This document shows positions 33,183 through 46,726 of a DNA stretch of 64,000 nucleotides, one piece after another. The stretch's first letter is position 1, and each line of letters begins with the position of its first letter. Location: positions 1,825,379 through 1,889,378 of the forward strand of contig JANVCC010000153.1 of NCBI GenBank assembly GCA_025345505.1, read 5' to 3'. Source of the DNA: Todiramphus chloris collaris. Lineage: Eukaryota; Chordata; Aves; Coraciiformes; Alcedinidae. A program made the position numbers and the translations under genes. The notes under the pieces are model-generated. The model had not been told where the DNA came from, made no database searches, and was given only the letters and a program-made list of their open reading frames with translations.

Positions 33183-34125
33183 GCGGGAAAGGCTGTGGAT
33201 GTGGTCTAACCTGGACTTCTGAAAGGTTTTTGACACTGTTCCCCATAGATTTCTAATGGAAAAACTGGCTGCTCATGACCTGGATGAGAACACGATCTGC
33301 TGGATCAAGCACTGGGTGGACAGACGGGCCCAGTGAGTAGTGCCTAATGGTACTAAATCCAGCTGGCGGGAGGTCACAAGTGGTGTTCCTTAGGTGTCAG
33401 TGCTGGGGCCGTTTCTATTTAACATCTTTATTGATGATCTTGATGAGGACACAGAGTCTACCATCAGTAAATTTGCAGATGACACCAAGTTAGGCGGGTG
33501 TGTCGATCTGTGTGAGGATAGAGAGGCTCTCCAGAGAGACTCAGATAGACTGGGTTGCTGGGCCACTGCTAATGGTCTGAGTTTCAATAAGGCCAAGTGC
33601 CAGGTCCTGCACTTGGGCTGCAGCAACCCCATGCAACGCTACATCCTTGGGGCAGTGTGGTTGGAGAGCTGTCTGGTGGAGAGGGATCTGGGGGTTATAA
33701 TAGACAGGCAAATGAATATGAGCCAGCAGTGTGCCCAAGTGGCAAAGAAGGCCAAGGGCATCCTGGCCTGGATCAGAAACAGTGTGACCAGCAGAAGTAG
33801 GGAAGTGGTTGTCTCCCTGTACTCAGCACTGGTGAGGCTTCACCTCGAGTACTGTGTACAGTTTTGGACTACTCAGGACAAGAGAGATCTCGAGGTGCTG
33901 GAGCAGGTGCAGAGGAGGCAACGAAGCTGGTCAAGGGATTGGAAAATAGATCATATGAGGACTGTTTGAAGGAGGTGGTTGAGTCCCCATCCCTGAATGT
34001 GTTTAAAAATCGCTTGGATGTGGTGTTGGGAGACATGGTCTAGGGTTGAACTTGTAGAGTAGGGCTAATGGTTGGACACAATGATCCCAAGGGTCTTTTC
34101 CAACCTGAGTGCTTCTGTGATTCTG
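33183..34125 (+). mobile_element. CR1: CR1 retrotransposon, group B, with decayed reverse transcriptase domain
   Basis: The longest CR1 here. In one frame it encodes the palm part of the CR1 ORF2 reverse transcriptase. The first catalytic motif reads 'FDTV' (33229-33240), 'LFNIFIDDL' lies near 33418-33444, and the second catalytic motif FADD is at 33472-33483, followed by 'TKLGG'. Then come '[11 protein letters not shown]' and the '[13 protein letters not shown]' block, ending near '[10 protein letters not shown]'. The frame is broken by stops at 33220 (TGA), 33334 (TGA) and 33391 (TAG) and an extra base near 33208, so no enzyme can be made. The 3' UTR is internally deleted by about 300 nt (junction 33960-33972). 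It ends 'GATTCTGTG'. The frame has been free of stops from 33394 to 33969, about 190 codons, suggesting moderate age. Confidence 0.95.
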
Positions 34126-37100
34126 TGTTTGATACCACTGAATTGAAACTCGGTCATCGCTATTTGCTCACCAAATATAATCTTTTCTTAAAGCATCTCC
34201 CACTTACCCGATTTTGAGGAGCTCACTAGCAAACAAACACGGTCATAGACAGGGTATTTCTGCCTGGGATGGGGACAATCTCATTTTCCCTTCACAGAGG
34301 TTTAATCTAAGTCATTTTGCCGTGCAGTTGGAGTGGACTAAGAGCATGTAGGGAGACATTAAAGAGCAACCATTGACTGGTTGCAAATCCAGGAGCTGAC
34401 AGAATTTAATTGTATTTGGTTTTGTGCCCATAGCACAATGTTTCTATGTAAATGAGCCCTTGCTCAGTAAAAGGTGGAAGACTGATTTTCTTCCTTGAGC
34501 TCCCCCCCTGCAAACAGCATAACATGGTCATGACGAGGCTGGTTTGCAGGCACTGAAATCTATGGATTTCAACAGGCTTGTGACCCAACTTGAAATGGCT
34601 CCCATATGTGGTGGGAGACAGAGTTGAATACAGCTTCTACTCCATCGCAGCTCAATACCTTACCCAAGACCTCCCTTCCTCTCCTATTGTTCAAAGAAGG
34701 GTTTCAAACAATTACATGAAGAGTCTCCCCAGACCATTGGAAACAATAAATAATAATAAAAGAAAAAAGATCCTTGTGAAACAGGCCTCCCAGCTGAACT
34801 GAGGGAGATGGCCTAAAATGCAGGAGTTTCCTATGCGATACAGGAGATTTGGCAGCAGGAGTGGAATTATATCTCATTCCAGACAGTGAAAATAACCAAA
34901 ACCATGAGGTTTTTCATGGAACAAATGGAAACCATGTGACCCGTCACAATGGAAAAAGTGTAGCTGCTTTCAGCTCCCTAAGCCCTGACACTTCTTTTTG
35001 ATTTAACCACAATAATCTAAGTGGAAAATGAATAAATGTCAGGGTTTTTTTTTCAATAAATCTGTGCACGAGTGAGAATAGGAACCAGAATAAAAGTTCT
35101 TCACGACATAAAGTGCATATGCTTGGATCCCTGACAAAATTTTATTTCTCTTATTTTTTATTATTGTTATTAGGCCTGGTTGTACCATTTGTTTCAAAAA
35201 ACAAAATATTGTAAGACAGGGAAACTGCTCACAGTTGCTAAGCCTGGAGTGAAAACCTAAGTCATAATGAGGTGACCTGAATCCAGATACATGTATCTAT
35301 TTTTATGAGTTTAAAAACCAATATTTTAGAAATAAACATGAGATTTGCCCAGTGCTCGCTTGGGCAAGATTTCTGCATGGTGAAATGCGGTTGGTTGAGC
35401 ACAAAAGCTCAAATGTGTGCTAGCACAATAAATTGAATGGCTAAATACTATGTATTGTAATTGTATTTTTGGGGGAAACTAATGTCATATTGTCCCGAGT
35501 CAGGAATAACTCATGCAGCCTTGCATACAACTAACAGTCTAAGTGTGCAAGCAGTGGCTCGAGTACCCAACCTTAGCAGATTGCCTTCACTGTGCTTTAT
35601 GTTTTCATTTGAAACAGGTGAAAAAAAACACCTTGACATGAGTATCCACACCTGAGATGACCTTGGTCTGAGGTAATGAGATAGTTTTTGATTGGGTGGA
35701 CGCATTTCCCAGGGGTCAGAATTAGACTGATTTGTTTCTAGAGAGAAAGTTCTGTCTGAAACACGTTTCCAGGGAGGAATAATAGATAGTGCAATGAAAT
35801 GTATTTAGCACTACGAATCTTGCCTTGCTTATGACCTGAAACTATCAAGGCTATAAAGCCACTGCTGTTATATCTATTTTGCCTCTCAGTGCTAGCTTAT
35901 TTCTTAAATCTGTTTGGCTTTGCTGAGCTGTGAATAGCTCTCCAAAGACTTTTGTTGGCTTCCTTCTAATGGTGCATGCAAAACAACCCCACATGCACAA
36001 GTAGAAAGCCACAGAAATTAAAATGCTGTAAGAGATGAAGTCTCCTTGAGGTGGAGGAGGAAGCGCTGAAGTTCAGCATACTTCAGCCTCTGCTCCCTGC
36101 CAAACACTAAGCTACCTTTACTGGAAAAGATCTTCACCCACTAGCAGGGGTTCTGCTAAAATTGCTGCAGCCAAGAGTCTCTGTTGCATGAGTAATATCC
36201 GGCATTTTCAGTCAAGTTCTCATGGTACAAAGTTATCTAGTGACACCTGTCCTGACCTTTCTAATGTCTTCTACAGGTGGATAGTCAATTCAAGAGAACC
36301 CATTGCTGGTGTGGGATATGTGAAGCTCAGAAGGTCCAGATGAAACTAATGCATAGAAGCAACAGAAAGGTAGATGATCAGCTGAAGCCTGATACGTGTA
36401 GGATCTAATGTTTTGATGGTCATTTTTATAGTTATCCAATCACCTCACTTGACTAGCTACAAACTCATACCACTATCTCTTCTCCATTGGTGGTTTTGGG
36501 ATTTTTTGAGCCTTTCTTTCCTAGGCTAGTCAACTTCTTTTCTTGCTTCATCTGCTACGGTCTTGTAACATTACCAGCTGACTGGTGAATTAAGGATGTC
36601 TGGTCCAACATTTTTCAGAAAGACTGCTATGGTGTCCCACTCACCAAAGAACATTCCAAACACTTTTGCTGTGTACCTGTAACTACAAAAAAAAAACCTC
36701 AACAGGGAAATTATTTCCCTGAAAGCAGAGCAGTGTAGTGCTTTGGTAATAGGCTAGTGACCAATATATGCCCAAATAGGGCACCATGTTATGTCACTAG
36801 TCTTGCAGAAACTGTAATAACATTATTAACTTCAGGAGAGATAAATTCTCCTTTCTTTGGTTATCAACCAGACATGAAGGGAGTTTTATGTGCTAGCAAC
36901 TTCAACCAAGAAAAGAGATAATGACTGAGTTTAGGGAAAACCTCTAGGTTTGCATAATGAAGAGGTACTGTTGGGGTTGGTCATTTACTCAGACTGTGAA
37001 AAACTGGGAAGACAAAGAATCCTCCAAAAAAAGAGGGATTTTAGACAAAATATTTCCTCCATCACCTGGAGGACAATAAAACATCTGGAAAGTGTTACCA

Positions 37101-39888
37101 GCCAATTTGTGCAGGAACCCAGCACAGGAATGAGATTTGGAGACCAGTCAAGGGCTCTGGGAAGTGATGGAGGAGTGATGAATAGGTAAATCAAGGTGAG
37201 ATAAGTGACAAGGAGAAGCATACCAAGCAGAAAGCACATTCTCCTCCCTATATGTCAGCAGTGGTTTGGAATGACTTTTTCCCTCACCTCACTTTGCCAG
37301 CTCCTGAGGATATGTTCACTGCTAAAGGCCAACACCATTCTCTTCAGGGGATGTTGCTGTAGGGTATAAAAAAAAGATTTATAGCCCTTATCAGTTTGCA
37401 GACATTCTAACATTCTGCTGTGGAGTTGTAGATCCCTCTTATAGCACATTTACACCAAATGACAGCAGGCTTGGTCTCTTCTCCTGATTATCTGTCATAA
37501 GTGCCTCAACAACACCTCTGTAGACCTCCCTCAACCTTACAGGAGTCTGCAAATCAGAGTCTGGAAAAATGTTATGCACACACTAGAGATAGCAGAGCAG
37601 GAAAACACCTTTTACATCTATACATACATGTTCTGAGATCTTAGCCAACAAAAATAAAATTGATTTAAACCAGGAGAACTTCCTTGGCTTCACAGACCAG
37701 GATGAGGTAGGGAGTTGCAGTCTATGGCAGCTGAGATCCAGGTTCTGATACTTCAGTGGAGTAAATTCTCACTTAACAAGCAGAAGATTTCTCTTAGATG
37801 TTTTCCATGGAATACTCCTATTTACATAAATTGAAAGCAGACAATTCAGAGGGGGACTAACCTTTTGTCACTGCCTATTCATGTGGCCTATTCTTCAACA
37901 ACCAAGATCAGTCTAATTATCAGCCCTGGAGTTTGCTCTTCAAAGGCTTTCCTCTTGAAACTGATGGTTCTTGGAAGAAGAAAGAGTTTACCGTAATGAA
38001 TTAACAAGATTTTGTTCCAGATGACAAGGTTTGTCCTAAATCCTAATAGTAATGGAGTAAAGAAACTTTGACTCCTGGCTGTTGTTCATCCTCAGAGCCA
38101 TGTTGTTTGCTACTGAAAGGTGTTCTTGTGTGAAACAAGCACATTTCCCATGGTCACCGCAGCTGCTCATTTAGATCTTCTGTTGTGAGGTTCAAAGCCG
38201 AGCTCTAAATGCAAGACTTTAAGACCAAGGAGACAAATATATTGAATGTACCAGTACTACAATGCATTTTAGTTGGGGATGAGTAATTTATTTAATGGAG
38301 CTCCAAAGTAGTAAAAGTAGCTTTTTTCTTGTTCAGTTGGTTGATTTGCTCTAAAGGCAAACCAAATAGGTCATAATGCCTTAGGACAGAAGTGAAGTTT
38401 GGTTGGTGAATACTGGGCAAACCAAGACCTTCTTTGTCCCTCAAACAGCAGTTTCACAACACCTGTAACATCTGAGCTGTTCAATAGCTGTGCAGGGGAA
38501 GTTCCAACTCTGTGTAAATTAATACAGAGCTGCGTTTCCTAACTTTGCTCGTTGTAAATCATCAAGAGAATGCCAGGAGAGCAAAGTAAGTACAAAGCTG
38601 TTCTCCCTGCTCTGGGAAGAGAGGAGTACAGCAGCCAAGTAAGAGATTTGCCTTAAAGTGTCACAAATATACATATATATATATCTGTCTCATACTCAAT
38701 ACCTGGGCTTCTGCTTATACCAGGACTAGCTTTTTGCCTTGTCTTCGTGAAGGTTAATGGGAAAGAAAATTCCCTTTGACCAGACTGGCAAATAAAATGT
38801 CACATCAGTTTCTAAATGCTTAATTATGACCATTGTGTCAAATGAAGCTTTATTTCTGCCATACTACTTTCCATGTAATTCATACTTTGTTCATATTAAG
38901 ATGCAAGAGAATTCAGCATGAACTTTTAATATAGACCCAGTATTTGAATGGGTGACAGAGATTTATGCATTTATTTTTGCTGGCCTAAATTGCTTCCTAA
39001 GCGTCCACAGAATTGTCAGATCAACCCAGTTCACTTGGCCAACCATTGCACTACTGGATTCAGAGGAAAGTTCAAGCCTACATTTTTTTGGTTGGTGTAT
39101 GTGATATCTCTCCCTCTATGACTAGTTTATGAAAAAATACTAATTTGTCAGAACACACCTTCAAAATTTTCCCCATTTTAGCTCAGGTTGCAGCAATTCA
39201 TTCTTTCTAATTTAAGGAAGTTCTTAGCTGAATATATGTGGAATTGACCACGATGGCAGCTGTCAGATGGACAGGCAAATGCGACCTAAACCACCGTCCA
39301 TGAAAATCTTACCCTAATGACTAATAGAAGCTGGCTCAAAGTTATGTGTCTCCAATGGCTTCACCAAGCTTGGATCACAAGTTTTCTCCTGGAGTACATA
39401 TTGCGATCTGCTCCTACACATAGGGACTCAACAAAAATGTCCATCCTTCCATAGAGCAACTGTTTGAGGCCACAGTCACTGCAGGCACAGAGGCTCACAT
39501 GGCTCTGATGCAGATCTAGTGCATCCCCTGGGGCTGTTAACGTGCGGCTGGTTTGTGGAGAAGTGACACAAAGTGTAAACAGCAGCCTTCATCAAGGCAA
39601 AATGAAAACCGAATGTGTTTCCCAGCGCTCCCTCCACATCAAAGAGTCAAGACTTGAAGAGTACCAGACTCCAGGACAGCAAACGCTCAACTCCAGCGTA
39701 AAAACATAATTAGCACGTTAAACTGTTATGTAAACATGTTTGCATTGTTATTTACTGAGTATCACAGGAATGCTTTGTAACAGTTAATCAGCCCAAAGGG
39801 GTGAGGAGGCGGAGGAAATGGCTTTGCAGGGAATAATGAAAGACAAAGGTTCCAGATCAAACTTATTAGAATGGGGAAAGAAAAACAC
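34126..39888. other. Unique non-coding DNA
   Basis: No transposon or exon recognised in 5.8 kb. It contains T/ATT-rich sequence at 35146-35172 and a short TA run at 38669-38685. All open frames are under 85 codons. Confidence 0.55.
38669..38685. repeat. (TA)n short repeat
   Basis: An 'ATACATATATATATATC' stretch, too short to be informative. Confidence 0.7.
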
Positions 39889-40037
39889 GAAAAAAAAAAC
39901 ACCCCACAAAGCAAAATACCCCAGAAACAAAAGTAAAAAAAACAACCCTTCAACACCACCCCCCCCCCCAAAAAAAAAAAAAAAAAAAAAAACACAAAAA
40001 AACACCCCCCCCCCCAAAAAAAAAAAAAAAAAAAAAA
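39889..40037. repeat. A/C-rich tract with two C11-A22/23 blocks
   Basis: An A-rich, C-punctuated lead-in (39889-39958) passes into C11 (39959-39969), A23 (39970-39992), a 12-nt ACA spacer, C11 (40005-40015) and A22 (40016-40037). The second block repeats the first almost exactly, a ~46-nt tandem duplication. Frames of 77-106 codons across it (poly-F/G or poly-K) are low-complexity artefacts. Homopolymers of this length are prone to sequencing and assembly error. Confidence 0.93.
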
Positions 40038-40854
40038 GCAACCCCAAACTACTGTCTAGAAAAAAAACTTGTCAAACTTCTAATTCCCATATCTCACTTC
40101 TTTGGAATTGTGTCCACATTTTAATTGCTATATTTTAATTATTATTTGAAGGAAGGAATTACCAAGCTTGTGTTTTCAGGTCATAAATGTGAATCACCAA
40201 GGGGCCTGGAGTTTCAGGCCGAAAATTTATCATACAGCGATCTCAAAAGAAGTTTCTTAGTCAGGACATTTTGATGCAAGGCTGTAAAATTCCTGAAAAT
40301 AAAGACAATATAAAATCATGGATCATACTGATGTCAAAAGAGAATTTGAGCATGATTCTGAAATAAAGACCAAAAAAAAACCCCAGTATTATTTTGGAAA
40401 AAGAAATTTGCTTGTCTAATTATGAGCAGATGAACCTTGAATAAGATATCATCCAAAGCCTTCTAACCAAACATGTCCAAAAATCTTGAGTAGTTTACAA
40501 AGTCTTCAACTAGATTCTTACCTGGGCTGTTTGGACTGACACCACTGGAGCACCTACACTTAGCTATCGCAGCATGACTAATGTGCATTTCACAGCTCAG
40601 CTCTGGAGGGTTGGTCATTGCCTTTGGTCAGAGTTGAGCTTCTAATCCCAAAGTCTGGTCACCCCATTTTCCTGTGTGGAACTTGTCTAGCTCTTCCTTT
40701 ATCCTCACTCCTAGATGAAGAGTCAGTAGGTATGAAGACCTGTCCTCCTTCCACCCATGTTTGCTGCTGGTCACAAAAGTGACCATTCATCCTTCTGTCC
40801 ACACATCTGATAGTGATCTAGGCTCAGAGTGGTTCCAATAACACAACATCATCC

Positions 40855-40887
40855 AAACACACATGTATACACACACATGCATGTACA
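40855..40887. repeat. Interrupted (AC)n repeat
   Basis: ACACAC units interrupted by ATGTAT and ATGCATGT. It is partly palindromic (ACATGTAT / ATGCATGT). Confidence 0.7.
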
Positions 40888-42332
40888 AATGTCTTTGAAG
40901 TCCACTAGACTTGACAGAGAGTGTGACGCTGATTTCTTCTGTCTGGTTTGGTTTGGTTTTGCTGCTACTATTTTGTTTAAACATACCTTTTGGAGGGACT
41001 GTGTTCTTTGTTATTCCCACGGGGAGGGACACTTGTTTTTTTTACCCCTTCCCTGCATTTTTTTTTTCCAGACACTCCCCTGATATGGAATTTACACATG
41101 TTCAAAGCAGAAATAAATGATCAACATTTTTTCCCTTCTCCCTTGTTTTTTTTCCCTTTCTTGGAGCTGGATGAAGGCAAGGCCATAAGAACACGGCATG
41201 CTTTTCCTACAGCAGTCATGTGAAAGCCATTATAGAGCTGCCCTTAACTTGTACCATATCCTCAGTCAGCACTAATAAAAAAGACACAAGAAATATGTAT
41301 GTGCCACTAGACTCTTGCATGGAATCAATACCTCCTGTGTTGTTAAAAGAGCAAAGGAAATTTGTTGTTGAAGGAATGTGGATTTTGAAAAAAAGAAAAG
41401 GCCACTAGCTAGATCAGGGGCCAAATACCATCAAGGAGACAAACTGACTCGAGATAAAAGCTTGGCTTTTCAGAAACGTTGCCCCTATTTTGTAGTTGTT
41501 GGTCATTATGGGAGTATGTGAAGGTCTCAGCTATCTCCAAGCTTGGCAATAGTGGATAATTTAAATATTCATTAAAATATTAATTAAAAACAAGCATTTT
41601 AGGAAGAACATCCCAGACATGCATCATAGGATGCATCTGAAACATTAGATCATATGGGAAGGTGTGTGAGAGTTTATTGGAGAAGTGTGGATGCTCCAGC
41701 AATGACTGGCTGTCCACAGAATATGTAGTAACCATAGTTATTTAGTCAACTGTGCTTCCCCATCCAGGAACAGGAGGCTCTCTGAAATAGATACAGGCAA
41801 AAAAAAAAAAAAGCTGGTGTAAGGTATGGTATGGGACCATAGCATTATTTTTTTTATTTTCCTTTCTAACCTAACTGGCAAAATAGTTTCCTAAGATCTG
41901 TCAATCTCGTCTTTCTGGTTAACTACACCTCTGGTGGATCCTGAGATGAGAGGGAACAGAAATTCCCAGTTGGATATAAGAAAGTAAGTTTGCAGTTTGA
42001 ACTTTGAGTTGAAATGGATGAGGACCAGTCCTTTTGCATTTTATTTTTTGTGTGGGGCAGAGATGGGTATTTTATATAAATTGTTGTTTTCCAGAAGGAT
42101 TAGTAGTATCACTGACACACTGATTGAACATTGTTGAAAAGACTGAAGAGTATAGGCCATGATGGACATCAAAGAACTTGCTTCTTGTATGACCTGCACT
42201 GGGTTATCCATTCACATATATCTGCAAAATTCGGTAAGTGGTCAGAATCCTCCTCTTCCCAAAACCACAGAAAGAGGAATACAAACAAATTCCTTCATGA
42301 AGAAACACACTTTGGTCTAGAGATTCTCTCTC

Positions 42333-42349
42333 TTTTTTTTTTTTTTTTT
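42333..42349. repeat. Poly-T run (T17) after a TC-rich lead
   Basis: TCTCTCTC followed by 17 T residues. No minus-strand element body is recognised beside it. Confidence 0.85.
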
Positions 42350-45339
42350 GGTAAACAACTGTCTTTGCCAGTCTGGCTCTCCTGAGCAGTCTGCTTCATC
42401 TGTAAACAATTTCAACCATATGATGGAGAGGAGAATAAATGTACAAAGCATTAAGTCACTTGTGGACTAAAACTGACATTCCCTTCACATTAGTGGCCTT
42501 GGAGAACGATGGTCTTGGTTTATGTTGATACAAATGATTTTCAGTTCACACACTGTAGTAATGAAGAACAATGAAAAGTAGACAGAACAGTTTCTATGAG
42601 AACAGCATTTTTCATAAGTCAAATGGATTTCACATTTTCTCTGGAAGGTGTCACAGAATAGCTACACATACATATTTTAATGGTTGAGGTTAAAGACTTG
42701 AAACCCTGAAGGCAGATATAGCCAGGCTGTCTTATTCAGTGTGACGTGCTTTTGTCCTGCACAGCTTCATTCTCATCAACATCTGGTAACAACATTGTTC
42801 GTGGAATCAGGACTCATGCATGTTGTCCCTTCTAGTTCAAACATTCTGAATTTGATAGTAAAATCAACCCCAAATTTGTTCATGTGTTCCTAATGGGAAA
42901 ACATCCCTTAATCAGCCAGTCAAATTGCTTTCATGTAAACAAGATTAATTGTTCTCGGAATGTTTTTCAAATAAATAGTTTATTCAAGAGAAAAAGGCAA
43001 ATAAAAGCAGACAGAGAGGAAAAGATGAAGGACAAGGATGGAAAATGGGTCTTTGTTGAAGTGAGCTGTTTTTGTCAAATCCTGAAGTCACAGAATTCTG
43101 TCTAATGGTGACATTTTCTCCCAAGGCAGATGGAATTAGAAGACAATGCGTGAGCAAAGTCCTAGTCTCGTTGTCTGACTGAGGTCTTCATGACCACCAG
43201 CAGTTTAAGGAGAGAACAAAATTTAGCCATGCATCGGAGTGAAAGAAGTTACTTGCACCATCTGAAACAGGTCTTCAGCTGGACTGCAAGTCATAACCTG
43301 GGTTGGTGCTACAATTTTCTGAGTTTCACCCACCATGATCTCACTGTATAAGATGTGATTTATCTTCCAAAATTCATAGCTCCTCTGCTGCTACATCATA
43401 TTGCAAACATATTTAATTAGTTTGCTGCTGTTATTCAACTTTCAAGATTTTTTTTTTTTTGGCATCCCAAAAGTGTATTTTGGATGGGAGGTGAGTGACA
43501 TTTTTGATGAGCAATAAATCTGCTAAAATGTAGCATCTGAGACGCATAGGAGGGGACAAAACGTATTTGTGAAATTCATTTCAAATTTGGCAAAATGTTT
43601 CGTCCAAGAAAAAAAGGAGAGACATTTCAAAACTCTTCACTTTCATATTTTCAAAAGAACAGTTTGAGATTTTTCATTGTGCCTGGCATCCAGTCTATAA
43701 AATATCTTTAATATTCAGTAAAAATAGTTAAACCAGAAGTGTCCATGTAAGCCTCAAATAAATCCATGTGTTTAGTTTTTAATCTTCCTACTCAAAAACC
43801 TGCAATAATTCAGCCTTGATCCCACCAAGAAAATCATTGTGGGTAACTTATTTAGTTTCAGTTCTGATATTTTCTCCTTTGCAAGGACTGGTGGTCTAAA
43901 ATAAATCTCATATTGTTTTTTCTTTCTTTATTGTCTTTTTTATTTTCTTCAGCTCCGTGGGGTATTTGCCTCAAACCATGCACTATCCTGAGAGAGACCT
44001 CTGTGCTGTCATATTTTGGCCCATTCAGTAAACTTAATTTGCTTGCTGAGGGGTTAAATCAGCCCCAGAGCTATCATAACAGAGGGAGAAGTCCAAATGG
44101 CCAGAGTGGCAATACAGGAGGAGGAATCAAAAAGGAAGGAATAGCAGGAAGATTTTGGTTGCAGTGAGCTGTTAGGTAATCTCAGTAGCTGTGTCTATCT
44201 CATTCTTAACCATCATTAGGGTTCAGAGTTACCATCTCATTGACAAATATTTATGTATCATCTCACCAATGGAAGTATTGCACTATATCCGTTGTGTTTT
44301 CAGTTCTGCATTTGTATCTCCACCTCACTCTACTCATGATTTTCTCTTGAAGCTGAGAAGACATGAGGCTAGTGTTCTATTTTAAGGGTTGAAGAACATA
44401 TAAATGAAGAGAGTCAGTAACACTTTCACATCTTTCTAAAACATTTCTTAAATAATATTTTTCTGAGGTGAAGATGTGCAGCACACCACATAGTGCCGCT
44501 CTAAGAAGGCATAAAGGGTTTATGGGTGTGTCTTCATCCATGACTAATTCTACCAGAATAAATTCAGCCAGATAATGATGAAACATCTGTATTGCTCTCA
44601 TTGCTCTTGCATCAACATTGAACAGAAGAATGAGTCATAGGCTTTAGGATACACAAGTCAGGTCTTCCTTATGCTGTGACATGGTCCTCATTGCTGTTAA
44701 TATCATATGTGCTTCTGTACATGCTGACCTCCAGGTTGATCATGGAACACCAAGTCTCTGTGTCTTCCTATAGTATTATATCCCAGTTTAGACACAGATG
44801 GGTAAATGTTGTGTTTCTTACAGATTGTGATGCCCACACAGGATGCTGATAAGAATTCATATAAAGAGAAGAGCTGGAGAGTTCAAGACCTGATATCCTA
44901 GGTCTGCAGTTTGGAAGATGACTCCTTTATGGACTTTGTAGGCCTCCCACAACAGGTTTCCATGTCTTGCTCCTTACCATCTCTTGTCTCTCTGGTTGAG
45001 TCTATATCATGACCTTTATAAATGATAACTTAATGGATGTCTTTTCAAATCCTGGGTCCCATGTGTTGGACATGTCTAATTATCTTATTTTGGGTTTTGC
45101 TTGGGTTTTGTTGCAGCAGGGATTACAGAGGGAAAAAAGGTTCATGGCTTCTCCTGAGTCAAAAGATGTCCCAGGCTAGGCAGCTCTCTGAGAATGAGTT
45201 TCCTTTACTCTCACCTTTCATACATACGTAGTGATGCTATGTTCACTGGTGTTGAAAGAGGAATATAGATCCCTCCCATTATTAAGTACTTTTAGATTTA
45301 AAAATGAGATGAGGTATTCCATAGGAATTCTGTTTTCAA

Positions 45340-45588
45340 GGGTGATGGTTTGAAACTGAAAAAAAGGGACATTTAGAGTAGATAAAAGGAAGAAATTTTT
45401 GACTCAGGGTGGTGAAACACTGGCCCAGAGAGGTGGTCCCTGCCCCATCCCTGGAACCATTCCGGGTGAAATTGGCCAGGGCTCTGAGCAACCTGCTCTA
45501 GTTGCAGATGTGCCAGTTCCCTGAAGGGGGGGGTTGGACTGGATCACTTTCAAAGATCCCTTCCAGTCAAACCATTCTATGATTCTAA
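45340..45588 (+). mobile_element. CR1: CR1 retrotransposon, group A 3' end
   Basis: It opens with 'GATGGTTTGAAACTGAA' and 'TAAAAGGAAGAAATTTTTGA', then 'GGTGGTGAAACACTGGCC', 'CAGAGAGGTGGTCCCTGCCC', 'CTCTGAGCAACCTGCTCTAG' and 'GGGGGGGTTGGACTGGATCA', and ends 'ACCATTCTATGATTCTA'. A ~250-nt group A tail with an intact terminus. Confidence 0.94.
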
Positions 45589-46711
45589 ATAGATCTGAAG
45601 CCAAATGCTTTTATTCTAATAAACAAAAATTATATATTTAAATCCTATGATACTGGGCAACGAGTAATGAGACATCCCACAACAAGCAGCGCAACCCCAA
45701 GGCTATAATAAAGGCAGACTTAAACTTCATTGATTACTAAAGATTTCACCCCATAGCTGCTATATGACTGCATAGGTGCTTTACACTTATTTATTCTGCT
45801 GCTTTCCATACAGATGGCAAAACTGAAGAAGCTGAGGAAGGTCCTAATGGTGCCATGGAGGTTTAAGAGAAGAAAAGCCCTTAAAATCATTGATCGATTA
45901 AGCTGGGATAAGTCCTGAAAGCTTCAAAAGAACTTCATGAATCAGAATGAATGAAAAGCTGACTGCTGAGGAACAAGGTGAGACATGCATGAGGAGTCTT
46001 CAGCTGGGATAGAAACCAAATCTTGGAGACAGAGGAAATCTTTACTTTTCTTATCTTTGCCAGAACTTCTCTGATATGAGGACCTAAGTCTCCCTAAGTC
46101 CCTCTGAACTATTTTCTTACACATATTACTTCCCTTTTTTTTTCTTTACTACCCCCAAACAACTCCCCCCAAAAGATAGACAATGAAATCCCCAAAGGAA
46201 AGCTGAACTCTAGACCTAAGGAGATAGATGGAAGTAGATAGAAACAAGTGGTAAATCACAACATTTTCCGCTAGCATTAATTCCCTCTCCACATGGGCAA
46301 GTCACCTGGAGGGAGTGTGGATATTTGGTGCTCTCTAGTGACTGCTCCACAAAGACATTTGCTGCTCCTCCACAGCTGGTAGTGATAAGGGTTAAGCTCT
46401 TTGATTGCATTAGTTCTACTTCAGCTGAAAACAATCAAAAGCCCTCTATTTGGTTCTGGTGACCAGCACAAGTGTAGCTGGTTAAGCAGGTTCTGCTGAT
46501 GTTACTAAAGTGACCTTTTCAGCTGTTTTCCTTTCACCCCCCCTCAAACAGAGGTTCCAGGCTGCTCTTGCAATAGGTTGTCTTAGGACTCAACCATCTT
46601 AAGGAGATCTCTCCTATGCTCTTACAAGGAAGGTAGTATAACAATCCAGCATAGTTTTTTTTACTACTAAGAAACTCTTGTTCAAAGGCAGATAGGAGAA
46701 TTTGTGTGAGA

Positions 46712-46726
46712 TTTTTTTTTTTTTTT
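46712..46726. repeat. Poly-T run (T15)
   Basis: Uninterrupted run of 15 T residues with no element recognised beside it. Confidence 0.85.

Larger units (their letters stand above)
40038..45339. other. Unique non-coding DNA
   Basis: No transposon or exon recognised. It holds an A9-C4 junction (40372-40384), an AC/TG-rich patch (40855-40887), polypyrimidine stretches (41031-41072 and 41121-41162), A12 near 41802-41813 and T17 (42333-42349). All open frames are 85 codons or shorter. Confidence 0.55.

Noticed and set aside
32830-33246. 138-codon minus-strand frame with 'SIYLSIYL' repeats
   Set aside because: Generated by the TAGA microsatellite.
39762-40138. Poly-F/G and poly-K frames of 77-106 codons on both strands
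   Set aside because: Products of the C11-A22/23 low-complexity tract.
45780-45860. MIR/L2-like tail on the minus strand
   Set aside because: Only ~50 nt of loose similarity around 'ACAGATGGCAAAACTGA'. Too short to call.
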